Below, piece after piece: positions 8,517 through 17,603 of a stretch of DNA of 52,275 bases. The stretch is from NCBI GenBank assembly GCA_902563055.1, contig CACEWE010000001.1, positions 1-52,275 of the forward strand, written 5' to 3'. The position numbers were made by a program, and so were the translations under genes. Below the pieces are notes generated by a model that saw only the letters and a program-made list of their open reading frames with translations, was not told the origin of the DNA and made no database searches. Numbering within the stretch: the first letter of the stretch is position 1; each line of letters starts with the position of its first letter. The stretch is from an uncultured Gammaproteobacteria bacterium. GTDB lineage: Bacteria > Pseudomonadota > Gammaproteobacteria > Francisellales > CACEW01.

Positions 8517-11267
8517 ATGGATAAACATTTTCAACGCGAAGAAGTAGAGCGCGTTGCCCGCCAAACGCTTGAAACGACAAAACAAGCACAAACTTCTTCT
8601 CAAGAAAACTATAGTATTTTCTTACCGCCGCCAAATGTCACCGGCACTTTACATATGGGCCATGGTTTTCAGCAAACTTTGATGGATATATTAATCCGAT
8701 ATCATAAACAGCAAGGTCAAGCGACTTTATTTCAGCCAGGGACCGATCATGCTGGCATTGCCACCCAAATGGTAGTAGAGCAACAGTTACTCAGAGAAAA
8801 CACGACTCGTAGCGCTATAGGCCGTGATGCGTTTATGGAGCGTGTTTGGGATTTTAAAAATACTATCGATCATAAAATTGTTGGTCAAATGCAAAAAATG
8901 GGCATAGATGCCAACTGGGATCGTCTAGCATTTAGCATGGGAACACGCTGTACCAAGGCCACCATGCACGCCTTTAAAAAATTATACCAAGATGGTCTTA
9001 TCTATCGCGGTACCCGTATGGTTAATTGGGATCCAAAACTTCAAACTGCCCTTTCTGACCTTGAAGTTATTAATTCTGAAGAACAAGGCTCACTTTGGCA
9101 CATCGCCTATGATATTCAAGATAGTGATACAAGCCTTACCATTGCCACCACGCGTCCTGAAACCTTGTTAGGGGATGTTGCTATTGCGGTTCATCCAGAA
9201 GATAAGCGCTATTGCCACTTAATTGGCAAAAAAGCTATCGTACCCATCTGCAATCGTGCAATTGAAATTATTGGCGATGACTATGTTGATCAAAGTTTTG
9301 GAACCGGCTGCTTAAAAATTACCCCTGCACACGATTTTAACGACTATGAGATAGGTAAACGCCATCAGCTAGAACCCATTAATATATTCAATCCTGATGC
9401 AACATTAAACGAACAGGCACCAGAAGCCTATCAAGGGCTTGATCGTTTTGTAGCGCGTGAAAAGCTACTTGAAGCATTACAAGCACAAGGCAAGCTCATT
9501 AAAACTCAAAATCATACCCTACAATTACCCCGATGCGAGCGCGGTAACACCATTGTTGAACCGCGTATTTCTATGCAGTGGTATTTGGATGTTAAAAAGA
9601 TGGCACAAGCTGCCAGTGCTGCAGTTGAAGAAAAACAAGCACAATTTGTACCAGCTTCATACAAAAACCTCTTTGATCGCTGGATGGAGGACATCCAAGA
9701 CTGGTGTATTTCACGGCAACTGTGGTGGGGCCACCGAATTCCGGTTTTTTATGACCAAGATCAAAATATGTATCTGGGTGAAACAGAAGAAGAAGTCAGA
9801 GCAAAACACAAGCTTGATGATAAGGTTATCTTGCAACAAGAAACCGATGTGCTTGATACCTGGTTTACTGCAGCACTATGGCCTCTATCCTCTCTTGGTT
9901 GGCCAGAACAAACGCCACAGCTTGAACAATTTTTCCCAAGCAGTGTTTTGGTAACCGGTTTTGATATTATCTTTTTCTGGGTTGCTAGAATGCTTATGTT
10001 TAGCTTGTACTTCACCAAACAAGTTCCTTTTAAAGATATTTACATCCATGGTTTGATTCGCGATCAATTCGGCCATAAAATGTCTAAATCCAAAGGCAAT
10101 GTCATTGACCCTATCGATTTAGTAGAAGGTATAAGCCTTGAGGAATTACTAGAAAAACGTACCAGAAACCTTATGCAGGCAAGCATTAAGGATCAGGTTA
10201 TCGCCCATACCAAGGAACAATTTCCAGAAGGTATCCAAGCCCACGGCTTAGATGCAGTGCGCTTTACCTTTACATCCCTTGCCTCACAAAGTCGGGATAT
10301 TTGTTTTGATATGCAGCGACTTGGTGGTTACCGCAACTTCTGTAATAAAATATGGAATGCAACACGTTTTGTACTGATGCAAACGGATGAAAACACCGTT
10401 TATACCAAGCCCCAAACCACGCCGCATCCAGCACAACTATGGATGGCGCAACAAATTGACCAAGCCCAGTTAAGCATTGCAAAAGCCATAAAAAACTATC
10501 GATTTGATCATATGGCTCAAACGCTGTATGAATTAATTTGGAATCATTACTGCGACTGGTATCTAGAATGCCATAAACTTATTAAAAATCACGGCGAGGA
10601 TCAAAAAGCCCATACTTATTGGCTGCTGTATTTTCTTGAACAGCTCATGATTATGCTGCATCCGGTAATGCCGTATTTATCGCAATATCTTTATCTAGAA
10701 CTTGTACCTTTATTAGGTAGAGAAACGGATAATATTAGCCTGTGCGTGCTAAACAACACTCCTCATGCTAATCATGATCCTGAATTGATGCAACACTTTG
10801 AACTTATGCAAGAAATGACTACCTTAATTCGTACCATGCGTAGTGAGCTCAATGTAAAACCATCGCAGGAAATCTCAGTCATTTTATCTGGGGATCCAAA
10901 GCCACTTCAAGCACACGCGATGTTATTTAATAACTTAATGGCAGGACTATGTAAAGCTACTATTAGCTTTGCGCCGCCAGAAACTCAAGTTGAGCAAAGT
11001 GTTTCGCAAAAATGCCAGGACTATATCGTTCATATATTACTTGAGGGTTTAATTGATATTCAAAGTGAACTTTTAAGAATAGAAAAGTCCTTGGCTAAGC
11101 TTGATGCCCAAATAGGACCCATGAAAGCCAAACTTAATAATGCAAACTTTACCCAAAAGGCCCCAAGTGACGTGGTAGAAAAAGTAAAAGCACAGTGCCA
11201 AGAGCTCCAAGACACTCATGCCCATCTACTAGAACAGAAGGAAAATCTTCAAGAAATGGTACAGTAG
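8517..11267 (+). CDS. valS: Valyl-tRNA synthetase
   Basis: ValRS charges tRNA-Val and hydrolyses mischarged threonine in its editing domain. The 916-residue protein shows the class I signature PPPNVTGTLHMGHGF near the N-terminus, the editing-domain segment TTRPETLLGDVAIAVHP, the second signature KMSKSKGNVIDP, the anticodon-binding region, and a C-terminal coiled-coil arm from about residue 845. A ribosome site (AGGAAA) precedes the ATG. It is the last gene of pepA-holC-valS, and its end overlaps the end of the convergent gene at 11249 by 19 bases. Confidence 0.97.
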   Translation: MDKHFQREEVERVARQTLETTKQAQTSSQENYSIFLPPPNVTGTLHMGHGFQQTLMDILIRYHKQQGQATLFQPGTDHAGIATQMVVEQQLLRENTTRSAIGRDAFMERVWDFKNTIDHKIVGQMQKMGIDANWDRLAFSMGTRCTKATMHAFKKLYQDGLIYRGTRMVNWDPKLQTALSDLEVINSEEQGSLWHIAYDIQDSDTSLTIATTRPETLLGDVAIAVHPEDKRYCHLIGKKAIVPICNRAIEIIGDDYVDQSFGTGCLKITPAHDFNDYEIGKRHQLEPINIFNPDATLNEQAPEAYQGLDRFVAREKLLEALQAQGKLIKTQNHTLQLPRCERGNTIVEPRISMQWYLDVKKMAQAASAAVEEKQAQFVPASYKNLFDRWMEDIQDWCISRQLWWGHRIPVFYDQDQNMYLGETEEEVRAKHKLDDKVILQQETDVLDTWFTAALWPLSSLGWPEQTPQLEQFFPSSVLVTGFDIIFFWVARMLMFSLYFTKQVPFKDIYIHGLIRDQFGHKMSKSKGNVIDPIDLVEGISLEELLEKRTRNLMQASIKDQVIAHTKEQFPEGIQAHGLDAVRFTFTSLASQSRDICFDMQRLGGYRNFCNKIWNATRFVLMQTDENTVYTKPQTTPHPAQLWMAQQIDQAQLSIAKAIKNYRFDHMAQTLYELIWNHYCDWYLECHKLIKNHGEDQKAHTYWLLYFLEQLMIMLHPVMPYLSQYLYLELVPLLGRETDNISLCVLNNTPHANHDPELMQHFELMQEMTTLIRTMRSELNVKPSQEISVILSGDPKPLQAHAMLFNNLMAGLCKATISFAPPETQVEQSVSQKCQDYIVHILLEGLIDIQSELLRIEKSLAKLDAQIGPMKAKLNNANFTQKAPSDVVEKVKAQCQELQDTHAHLLEQKENLQEMVQ

Positions 11268-11647
11268 GATGATTCGGGTAGTTTTGGCTTAGTATTATTT
11301 CCATATTCATCCAGACTGACCGGATCCATCGATCCTGGATTTTCAGGAAATATTATAAAATTCCTTTGTTCTACAGGTACTTCATGAGCTATTTCCTTTA
11401 AATGGCTTAATACAAGTCCAGTTTTATATCGCGCTCTCCTCCCACTTAAATAGTCCTCTGATTGAAGGTATGATGAAAATTCATTGAGAGAATCGTTTGC
11501 ATATTCGTAATTATGTTTACCCCATGGGGAATAAGGGCCAACATAAGACTCACCCTCTCTCTCCTTCCGTTTTTGTTCAATTTCCTCTCTCTCCTTCCGT
11601 TTTTGTTCAATTTCCTCTCTCTCATTTTTTATCAAGCCAAACAACAT
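11249..11647 (-). CDS. Hypothetical protein with charged tandem repeat
   Basis: I do not recognise the family. GGAG eight bases before ATG 11647 gives a 132-residue protein. Residues 8-33 hold a charged repeat (EREEIEQKRK twice, then EREG), predicted helical; the rest is polar (YVGPYSPWGKHNYEYAN, then PENPGSMDPVSLDEYG) without membrane segments. The repeat is encoded by an exact 30-base tandem duplication. The gene follows the pilus-type chaperone by 4 bases and may be co-transcribed with it. It looks like a lineage-specific cytoplasmic or translocated protein, but function is unknown. Confidence 0.55.
   Translation of the reverse strand: MLFGLIKNEREEIEQKRKEREEIEQKRKEREGESYVGPYSPWGKHNYEYANDSLNEFSSYLQSEDYLSGRRARYKTGLVLSHLKEIAHEVPVEQRNFIIFPENPGSMDPVSLDEYGNNTKPKLPESSYCTIS
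11555..11623. repeat. 30-base tandem repeat, 2.3 copies
   Basis: Two identical 30-base units (11555-11584 and 11585-11614) and nine bases of a third lie inside the small gene 11249-11647. On the plus strand each unit is a pyrimidine-rich run starting CTCTCTCTCCTTCC. The unit length is a multiple of three, so copy-number change would alter protein length without a frameshift. Confidence 0.9.
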
Positions 11648-11651
11648 AATT

Positions 11652-12359
11652 CTAACTCCATTTTTTATTTTGCTTAACACTTTTTTTGCCATCAAAGACC
11701 TCATAGCTGATATGATCAGGCTTAAAAGGAAGCGTAAGCGTTTTATGCTCACTAGCATAAAGACGAAAGGGTTCTTCTTCTTGGCAGGCATTACCCTTGC
11801 AAATATTGAGTATTTCAAAAAGCACATTGGATTTACCCTTATTGGCAATATCAAGCTGGGTATTTTGACGTTTAAAATCTAGCGCTAATGGATGCGTAAG
11901 TGGTCTTATAAAAGCCTGCACGTCATAAACCACATTAAAGCGTGCCGTTACCTGAATTAAAGGCGCTGGTGGTTTGAGTTTTTTAAAGGGATCTGGAACC
12001 TGAGTAAAAACAATATCAAAATTATGGTCATGACTTGGGTTTTTCATCACACTCATAGCACGCAGCACCACAAAAGCGCGTGGCGCAATAACGAGTTTAT
12101 CTTTAGAAAGGACGAGACCCTTATGAAAACTATTGCCCACAATAGGTTCAGAAACTTGCACCTTACCCTCTTTAACAGTACGAGAACGAAGTGAAACATC
12201 AACGTAGGCCGTTTTATCTGATAGATTTTTTACCTTTATATCTTGATAATCTGGAGTGGCACCGTTAAAGTCTATAATCAAGGGCGAAACATTGATCATG
12301 GAAAACACACAACAAGTAGACACAAAAAACAATACGATACCTAAACTAAAACTGCGCAT
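11652..12359 (-). CDS. Pilus-type periplasmic chaperone (PapD-like fold)
   Basis: The 235-residue protein has a signal peptide (hydrophobic MRSFSLGIVLFFVST, cleavage likely near VFS) followed by an immunoglobulin-like N-terminal domain: INVSPLIIDFNG, a VKNLSDKTAYVDVSL strand typical of chaperones, and VIAPRAFVVLRAM. A second domain starts near residue 130. This is the layout of fimbrial/usher chaperones. No usher or pilin gene lies nearby, so it is an orphan; it may serve a spore-coat-U-like pilus encoded elsewhere or have another envelope role. A ribosome site (GAGGAAAT) precedes the ATG. Confidence 0.65.
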   Translation of the reverse strand: MRSFSLGIVLFFVSTCCVFSMINVSPLIIDFNGATPDYQDIKVKNLSDKTAYVDVSLRSRTVKEGKVQVSEPIVGNSFHKGLVLSKDKLVIAPRAFVVLRAMSVMKNPSHDHNFDIVFTQVPDPFKKLKPPAPLIQVTARFNVVYDVQAFIRPLTHPLALDFKRQNTQLDIANKGKSNVLFEILNICKGNACQEEEPFRLYASEHKTLTLPFKPDHISYEVFDGKKSVKQNKKWS

Positions 12360-12408
12360 ATTTCCTCACCTTACCCATTCACCACCATCATACAATAAAG
12401 TAATGTTT

Positions 12409-13950
12409 TTAACAAGTAATAGATCTTAAGCCCCACAAACCAAAGCTGCGCAAAAAAGGCTCAATAAGCATAGCATCAAGCAATGCTCTGGGCTGATGCA
12501 AAGCTTTTACAATCATACAATACCTACCAGAGCCATTTATAACAAGCACTTGCGCTCTTGCGCTTTCCAGGTGATATAAATGTAAAGATTTAGAAGCCTT
12601 AAGCGCATGTGGATAAAAGCATGGTAACAAACAAATTAAACCGACCTTTTTCAGTTTAGTAAAACCTGGAAACAGCATTACCAGAACCCCTAATAGGGCA
12701 AATAAAAAGCTCCATAAAGATAAAGGTGCAAAAGTACTACTTGCAAAAGAAAGCCCAGAAAGATACTGCAAAAAGCCAAGCAAAAGCTCTATCAACTTTT
12801 CACTCCAAGCCAATAACAGATAAACCCCAGGGCCGTGCAGGATAATCATTAACATGGCCATAAGAATCAAAGGGACAATCAAAAAACTCACCAATGCAAT
12901 ACCTATGACATTCGCAGCGATACTTAACCAAGAAACACGGCCAAAGAACCATAAGGTAAGCGGAATCATACCAAGAAAAATCCCCCACTGCGTCTGAGCA
13001 TAATGGACTATTTTACCGCGCCAGGTCTTTTGTGGTCGTCTTGCATGATAAATTAAAATAAACACGGCAAAAAACGATAGACTCGTTCCAGGTAAAAACC
13101 ATAAATTACTAAAGAAAAGCATCATAACAAGCGCACCTAACCAAAGCTTTTGCATACTGCCAATAGGATAAGGAATAAAGCGCGCTAAAGCAGAAAGAAT
13201 TAACATCGTAATAGCACGTATGGTACTTGAAGATAAACCACTTAAAAGTGCATATAAGGTGGCCAGGCTCAAAGCCCCATACAAGGCAAAAATATCACTA
13301 CTTATATAAAGCGCCAAACGCGGGATTAAACCATAAAGACTTCTTAAAAAAATATAAACGCCAGAAGCCAATAAACCAATATGTAACCCTGAAATGGCCA
13401 ACAAATGGCTTGTTCCAGTTTTTTGAAAGATTTGCCATAAAGGCGGTGTCATTGCACTTTTATCACCAATGGCTAGCGCTAATAAAATCGGATACGCTCG
13501 CGTATTTTTAAATGCATCCATTTTTTGCTTTATCTTGACTCTTAAGCCTGCAATAACAGAATAAGGCCGCCCATGTGCAATAGGCTTGTTCCCAGGATCA
13601 TGGATCATTATAAGATGATAGGCATTAGCGTGGCGAAGACGCATCATAGGATCAAGATTTTTAATCCGATAGTGTAAATGCCAAACACTACCTAAATACA
13701 AAGGCAATGGCCAGCCATAATGCACCAACAATACCGGAATATGTGTCCCAGGAAGCACTGCGGGAAGTGTTTGAAAGTGCTTATTCTCGCTTATATAGGA
13801 CCCGATCACAAAATCACCTTGGTGCTTTATTTTGGGGTTTTGATCTGGATAATAATAAAGCTCCATTACATGCAAAACCTGAAAAAAACACAGGCTGATT
13901 ATCGCGCCACACCATCCTTGCCATAAAATTTTTTTGAGCATGTATTTCAT
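12409..13950 (-). CDS. comEC: ComEC/Rec2-family DNA-uptake channel protein lacking the C-terminal hydrolase domain
   Basis: ComEC forms the inner-membrane channel for transforming DNA. The 513-residue protein has an N-terminal membrane segment, the OB-fold-like periplasmic region (IAHGRPYSVIAGLRVKIK), the competence-domain core with the hallmark GTSHLLAISGLHIGLLASG, ALLSGLSSSTIRAITM, and many membrane helices up to about residue 430. Full-length homologues of 700-800 residues end in a metallo-beta-lactamase-like domain. Here only a short remnant follows (LYHLESARAQVLVING, then a stop soon after), with none of the HxHxDH metal motif. Either the gene has lost the domain or this lineage has a short form. 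The next gene is 49 bases downstream and contains no remainder. Confidence 0.88.
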   Translation of the reverse strand: MKYMLKKILWQGWCGAIISLCFFQVLHVMELYYYPDQNPKIKHQGDFVIGSYISENKHFQTLPAVLPGTHIPVLLVHYGWPLPLYLGSVWHLHYRIKNLDPMMRLRHANAYHLIMIHDPGNKPIAHGRPYSVIAGLRVKIKQKMDAFKNTRAYPILLALAIGDKSAMTPPLWQIFQKTGTSHLLAISGLHIGLLASGVYIFLRSLYGLIPRLALYISSDIFALYGALSLATLYALLSGLSSSTIRAITMLILSALARFIPYPIGSMQKLWLGALVMMLFFSNLWFLPGTSLSFFAVFILIYHARRPQKTWRGKIVHYAQTQWGIFLGMIPLTLWFFGRVSWLSIAANVIGIALVSFLIVPLILMAMLMIILHGPGVYLLLAWSEKLIELLLGFLQYLSGLSFASSTFAPLSLWSFLFALLGVLVMLFPGFTKLKKVGLICLLPCFYPHALKASKSLHLYHLESARAQVLVINGSGRYCMIVKALHQPRALLDAMLIEPFLRSFGLWGLRSITC

Positions 13951-14135
13951 TATAGTGCTGATTAATATTTAACCACATGATCTTCAAAGCTTACTATGTA
14001 AACGGTGCTGATGCAATACCATGCAAAAATGCAAATACTTATTGCAGTAGATAAGCAGGTAGTTTTAGAATAGGCCAAATTTATGAGATAGACTTTTTGT
14101 TTAGTTCAAACTAAACAGATAGCGTAAGGATAACA
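13951..14135. promoter_or_regulatory. Intergenic control region with promoter and 20-bp palindrome
   Basis: This stretch separates comEC (minus) from the rightward genes. A plausible sigma-70 promoter is TTGCAG (14042-14047), an 18-base spacer, and TAGAAT (14066-14071). At 14098-14117 lies an inverted repeat with 9-base arms TGTTTAGTT and AACTAAACA and only two bases between, the form of a dimeric repressor site. AAGGA at 14126-14130 leads into the small reading frame at 14136. The rest shows nothing recognisable. Confidence 0.5.
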
Positions 14136-14303
14136 ATGATAGGAATGTATACAGCAGCACAACAAAACGCAGACCAAGATCAAAGCTATGCAAATCAGAA
14201 AAGGCCATCTCAAGCCAGCAGCGCTCTTCTATTTACAAGGCTTGCCAAAACTGCTCAACCTGAATTGACCGAGACTAAGGATCATGCTAACTTAGGTGCT
14301 TAA
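14136..14303 (+). CDS. Putative small protein of 55 residues
   Basis: A short frame begins MIGMYTAAQQNADQDQSYAN and ends TETKDHANLGA. It has a ribosome site (AAGGA, 5 bases before the ATG), lies behind the promoter/palindrome described above, and ends 21 bases before xseA. It is hydrophilic, Gln/Ala-rich and has no signal or membrane segment. I do not recognise it. It may be a leader peptide or a small lineage-specific protein; without homologues the coding status remains uncertain. Confidence 0.35.
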   Translation: MIGMYTAAQQNADQDQSYANQKRPSQASSALLFTRLAKTAQPELTETKDHANLGA

Positions 14304-14324
14304 ATATCCCCATAGGCTTCCTTT

Positions 14325-15707
14325 ATGTTACAATCCCAGCAACTCGAGCAACTGCGCGCCAGTGCCGAAGCCATTTTTAGCGTAGGGGATCTTTTAAGCA
14401 GCGCCAAAAGTCAATTAGAATACCACTACAAGGACATTTGGGTAGAGGGAGAAATCGGTCAACTCACTATTCCAAGCTCTGGCCATGCTTATTTTCAATT
14501 AAAAGACCAAAATCATGCAATGCGCTGTGTTTTCTTTAAAAATCCCACAACGCACAATGCCATTGCAGGACTTGAAACCGGCACCCAAGTCTTGCTCAAA
14601 GGTACGATGAGCGTCTATACCGCTCGAGGCGATATGCAATTTATCGTGCGCCAATGCCTTTTGCAAGGTGAAGGTTTATTACAACAACAATTTCAGCAAA
14701 TTCAAAAGCAATTGCAGCAACAAGGCTTATTTGATCCTGAGCATAAAAAAACCCTGCCCAGTTTCATCAAACATATTGCTTTAATCACCTCCTCAACTGG
14801 TGCAGCCATTGGCGATATCACCCGGGTGCTCTCAGATCGCTATCCTTTAATGCGCGTGAGCCTCTACCCTTCTCTAGTACAAGGCGAACAAGCCCCAGCC
14901 TCATTGATAAACGCTATTGCCCAAGCGGAGCAAAACCCTGACGCAGATGTTATTTTACTTACTCGCGGCGGTGGCTCTATGGAAGATCTATGGGCTTTTA
15001 ATGATGTTGCGCTAGCCCGCGCTATTTTTCATTGCAAAATACCTATTGTTAGTGCGGTAGGTCACGAAATGGATTATACCATTGCTGACTATGTTGCTGA
15101 TATGCGTGCAGCAACCCCATCTGCTGCTGCAGAGCGTTTATCGCCCTGCCAAAAGGCTATCCAAAAACAACTCCTCCAGAGCTATAAACACATATCTGAT
15201 AAACTTAGAACCTTCATTTTGCAAAAGCAACAACATCTTGATCTTTTAGAATCACGTCTTACCAGCCCCAAAGCACGTATTAGCCACCAAAAACAAATGC
15301 TCCACGCACAAGCACAATATTTAAATCAAACGATGGTGCAAAAATATCGCCAATGCCAAACTCAACAATCCATCATGCAGCATAGAATTTCTGCTAGTAC
15401 GCTTAAGGCGCGTATCCATGGACAAAAACAAGCCATCGCGCAATATGCTAGTCAGATGCACCATAGCCTAGGCTATAAGCTTTTGCATAAAAACCAATTA
15501 TTACAACAATATATCGATAAAATGAGTGCTTTTTCTCCTTTAGAAACTCTCAAACGTGGCTATAGCATTAGTAGCAAAGTTAAAACGGATAAAAACATTG
15601 CCTCTATCAAAGATCTTAGCATTGATGAAGAGATTAACATTCGTTATTATGATGGACAAATAACGGCCAAGGTGTTAAGCTTAGAGCCGCTTAAACCCGC
15701 AGAGTAA
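14325..15707 (+). CDS. xseA: Exodeoxyribonuclease VII large subunit
   Basis: XseA with XseB forms the nuclease that degrades single-stranded DNA from both ends in mismatch repair and recombination. The 460-residue protein has the N-terminal OB-fold (DIWVEGEIGQLTIPSSGHAYFQLKD), the catalytic core with ITSSTGAAIGDITRVLSDRYP, LTRGGGSMEDLWAFND and SAVGHEMDYTIADYVADMRAATPSAAAE (described by its key residues), and a long C-terminal coiled coil. xseB is not in the window. The stop is 5 bases before rmuC, so the two DNA-metabolism genes form an operon. Confidence 0.96.
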   Translation: MLQSQQLEQLRASAEAIFSVGDLLSSAKSQLEYHYKDIWVEGEIGQLTIPSSGHAYFQLKDQNHAMRCVFFKNPTTHNAIAGLETGTQVLLKGTMSVYTARGDMQFIVRQCLLQGEGLLQQQFQQIQKQLQQQGLFDPEHKKTLPSFIKHIALITSSTGAAIGDITRVLSDRYPLMRVSLYPSLVQGEQAPASLINAIAQAEQNPDADVILLTRGGGSMEDLWAFNDVALARAIFHCKIPIVSAVGHEMDYTIADYVADMRAATPSAAAERLSPCQKAIQKQLLQSYKHISDKLRTFILQKQQHLDLLESRLTSPKARISHQKQMLHAQAQYLNQTMVQKYRQCQTQQSIMQHRISASTLKARIHGQKQAIAQYASQMHHSLGYKLLHKNQLLQQYIDKMSAFSPLETLKRGYSISSKVKTDKNIASIKDLSIDEEINIRYYDGQITAKVLSLEPLKPAE

Positions 15708-15712
15708 ACCTC

Positions 15713-16888
15713 ATGATTCTATGGCTTCTTCTAGTTTTAAATGTTGCAATTTTTACATCAAGTCTGTGCATGCTTTTCTTATTAAAAAAAGATTTATATC
15801 AAAAACTAAAAGCCCAATTAGAACCCCTTTTTAGCGATCTCAATCATAAAATTTCCAAGCAAAATAGCGATCATCACATTCAGTTGATGGAGCACTTACA
15901 AGATACTTTACAAAAAGGGCGTAGTGAAAACCTACAATTTATCAGTCAAAACTTAAGCTCGATGCGCGAACAACTTCAAGGTCAAATGAAGGAACTTAAT
16001 CAGTCCTTAGATAAACAAATGCAGCATATTAGCGATAGAGTCGATCAGCGTTTAAATCAAGGCTTTGAAAAAACCAATCAAACCTTTCATGATATTATCA
16101 AGCGCCTAGCCTTAATTGACCAAGCCCAGGAAAAAATGACCGCCCTATCCCATCAAGTAGTAGATTTAAATAGCGTGTTAAATGACAAACAATCGCGCGG
16201 CGCCTTTGGCGAAGTGCAGCTAAGTGCCTTAATTGATAATATGATTCCTAAAAAACATTATGCACTGCAATCAACGCTTTCAAACAATATGCGCGCCGAC
16301 TGCATTATTTACTTGCCCAAGCCCACTGGCAATATGGTGATAGATTCCAAATTTCCGCTAGAGCCCTATCATCTTATTAAGCAGGCAAAGGATGAAAGCG
16401 CCTTAAAAGAGGCTAAGCGCTTGTTTAAGCAGAGCATTAAAAAACATATCCAAGATATCCAAAGCAAATATATTCTGCCTCCCGAAACAGCAGATGGGGC
16501 AATGATGTTTATTCCTTCCGAATCGATATTTGCAGAAATTCATGCCCATCACCCAGAATTAGTTGAACTCTCCCATCAAAAACGCGTTTGGCTGGTGTCA
16601 CCGAGCACCATGATGGCAATTTTAACCACTATCCGTGCGGTTATTAAAGACGATGCTACCCGCGAACAGGTAGATATTATCCAACAACACTTAAAAGCCT
16701 TATCAAAAGACTTTTCACGATTTGGAGTGCGCATGGATGCCCTTGCCCGCCATATCAAACAAGCGCATGAAGATGTAGACCAAGTGCATATCTCTGCCAA
16801 GAAAATTCATCAGCACTTTGATCATATTGAAAAAGTAGAACTTGATACTAAGCCACAAATTCTTGAAAATATCACCCAAGAAGACTAA
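15713..16888 (+). CDS. rmuC: DNA recombination protein RmuC
   Basis: RmuC is a membrane-anchored coiled-coil protein with a nuclease-like domain that limits DNA inversions between short repeats. The 391-residue protein has one N-terminal membrane segment (WLLLVLNVAIFTSSLCMLFLL), a coiled coil to about residue 150, and the conserved core: SRGAFGEVQLSALID, YLPKPTGNMVIDSKFPLEPY, MMFIPSESIFAEI and VWLVSPSTMMAIL. It sits directly downstream of xseA. Confidence 0.95.
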   Translation: MILWLLLVLNVAIFTSSLCMLFLLKKDLYQKLKAQLEPLFSDLNHKISKQNSDHHIQLMEHLQDTLQKGRSENLQFISQNLSSMREQLQGQMKELNQSLDKQMQHISDRVDQRLNQGFEKTNQTFHDIIKRLALIDQAQEKMTALSHQVVDLNSVLNDKQSRGAFGEVQLSALIDNMIPKKHYALQSTLSNNMRADCIIYLPKPTGNMVIDSKFPLEPYHLIKQAKDESALKEAKRLFKQSIKKHIQDIQSKYILPPETADGAMMFIPSESIFAEIHAHHPELVELSHQKRVWLVSPSTMMAILTTIRAVIKDDATREQVDIIQQHLKALSKDFSRFGVRMDALARHIKQAHEDVDQVHISAKKIHQHFDHIEKVELDTKPQILENITQED

Positions 16889-16923
16889 AATTAACATTAG
16901 TAATCAATAAAGCTTATCCATAT

Positions 16924-17589
16924 ATGAAAATATTTAAAAAAAACCACCCCTTGCAAACGCGACTGGAAGAAATTTTTAATACACTAGCCCATGGTGTTGG
17001 TATTTTCTTAAGTATTGCCGCATTGGTGATATTGATCATAGCAAGTGCATTAGCTGCTAGCCCTGTAAAAATAATTGCCTCTATAATTTATGGTTTAAGC
17101 CTTGTAACACTCTACACTACCTCAACCTTGTATCATGGCGTACAAAATCCAAAACTTAAAAAAACTCTGATTAAGCTCGACCATGCAGGCATTTATTTTC
17201 TCATTGCCGGAAGCTATACGCCCTTTTGCTTAATCACTCTACACGGCCCTATAGGCTGGAGTCTATTGGCAATTATTTGGCTCTGTGCATTTTCTGGAAT
17301 GATTATAAAATTTGTTTTCAAAGACTATAATCGCTATCGCCACCTAAGCTTAGCAATGTACCTTGTGATGGGCTGGCTTGCACTTTTTGTTATAGAGCCC
17401 TTATGGCAAAGCCTCACCTTACATGGCTTTATCCTGCTTATTGCTGGTGGACTATGCTATACGATTGGCTCTATCTTTTTTGCACTGGACCATAAATACC
17501 ACTTTGGTCATTTTATGTGGCATCTTTTTGTACTAGCCGGTAGCATCTGCCATTTTTTTGCTATTTTATTTTTTGTTATTTTGAGCTAG
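16924..17589 (+). CDS. Hemolysin III / TrhA-family membrane protein
   Basis: This is a seven-helix protein of the PAQR/hemolysin III superfamily, 221 residues long. The metal-ligand motifs are visible: EIFNTLAHGVGI at the N-terminus, STLYHGV, DHAGIYFLIAGSYTPF and, near the C-terminus, HFMWHLFVLAG. E. coli TrhA affects membrane fluidity; cytolytic activity was reported for some relatives. It lies 35 bases after rmuC. Its stop codon overlaps that of the convergent gene 17586-18899 and falls in the loop of a small terminator hairpin. Confidence 0.92.
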   Translation: MKIFKKNHPLQTRLEEIFNTLAHGVGIFLSIAALVILIIASALAASPVKIIASIIYGLSLVTLYTTSTLYHGVQNPKLKKTLIKLDHAGIYFLIAGSYTPFCLITLHGPIGWSLLAIIWLCAFSGMIIKFVFKDYNRYRHLSLAMYLVMGWLALFVIEPLWQSLTLHGFILLIAGGLCYTIGSIFFALDHKYHFGHFMWHLFVLAGSICHFFAILFFVILS

Positions 17590-17603
17590 GGGCTCATTTT
17601 TTT
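17582..17603. terminator. Short terminator between two convergent genes
   Basis: TGAGC (17582-17586), loop TAGGG and GCTCA (17592-17596) form a 5-bp stem followed by seven T on the plus strand. The stop codons of both convergent genes (TAG at 17587-17589 plus, 17586-17588 minus) sit at its loop. The stem is short, so efficiency is uncertain. Confidence 0.5.

Noticed and set aside
9457-9954. Open frame of 165 codons on the plus strand inside valS
   Set aside because: It lies entirely within the well-supported ValRS gene in another frame and has no recognisable protein features.
11555-11623. Tandem 30-base units considered as a CRISPR fragment
   Set aside because: The units are directly adjacent without spacers and encode an in-frame charged protein repeat.
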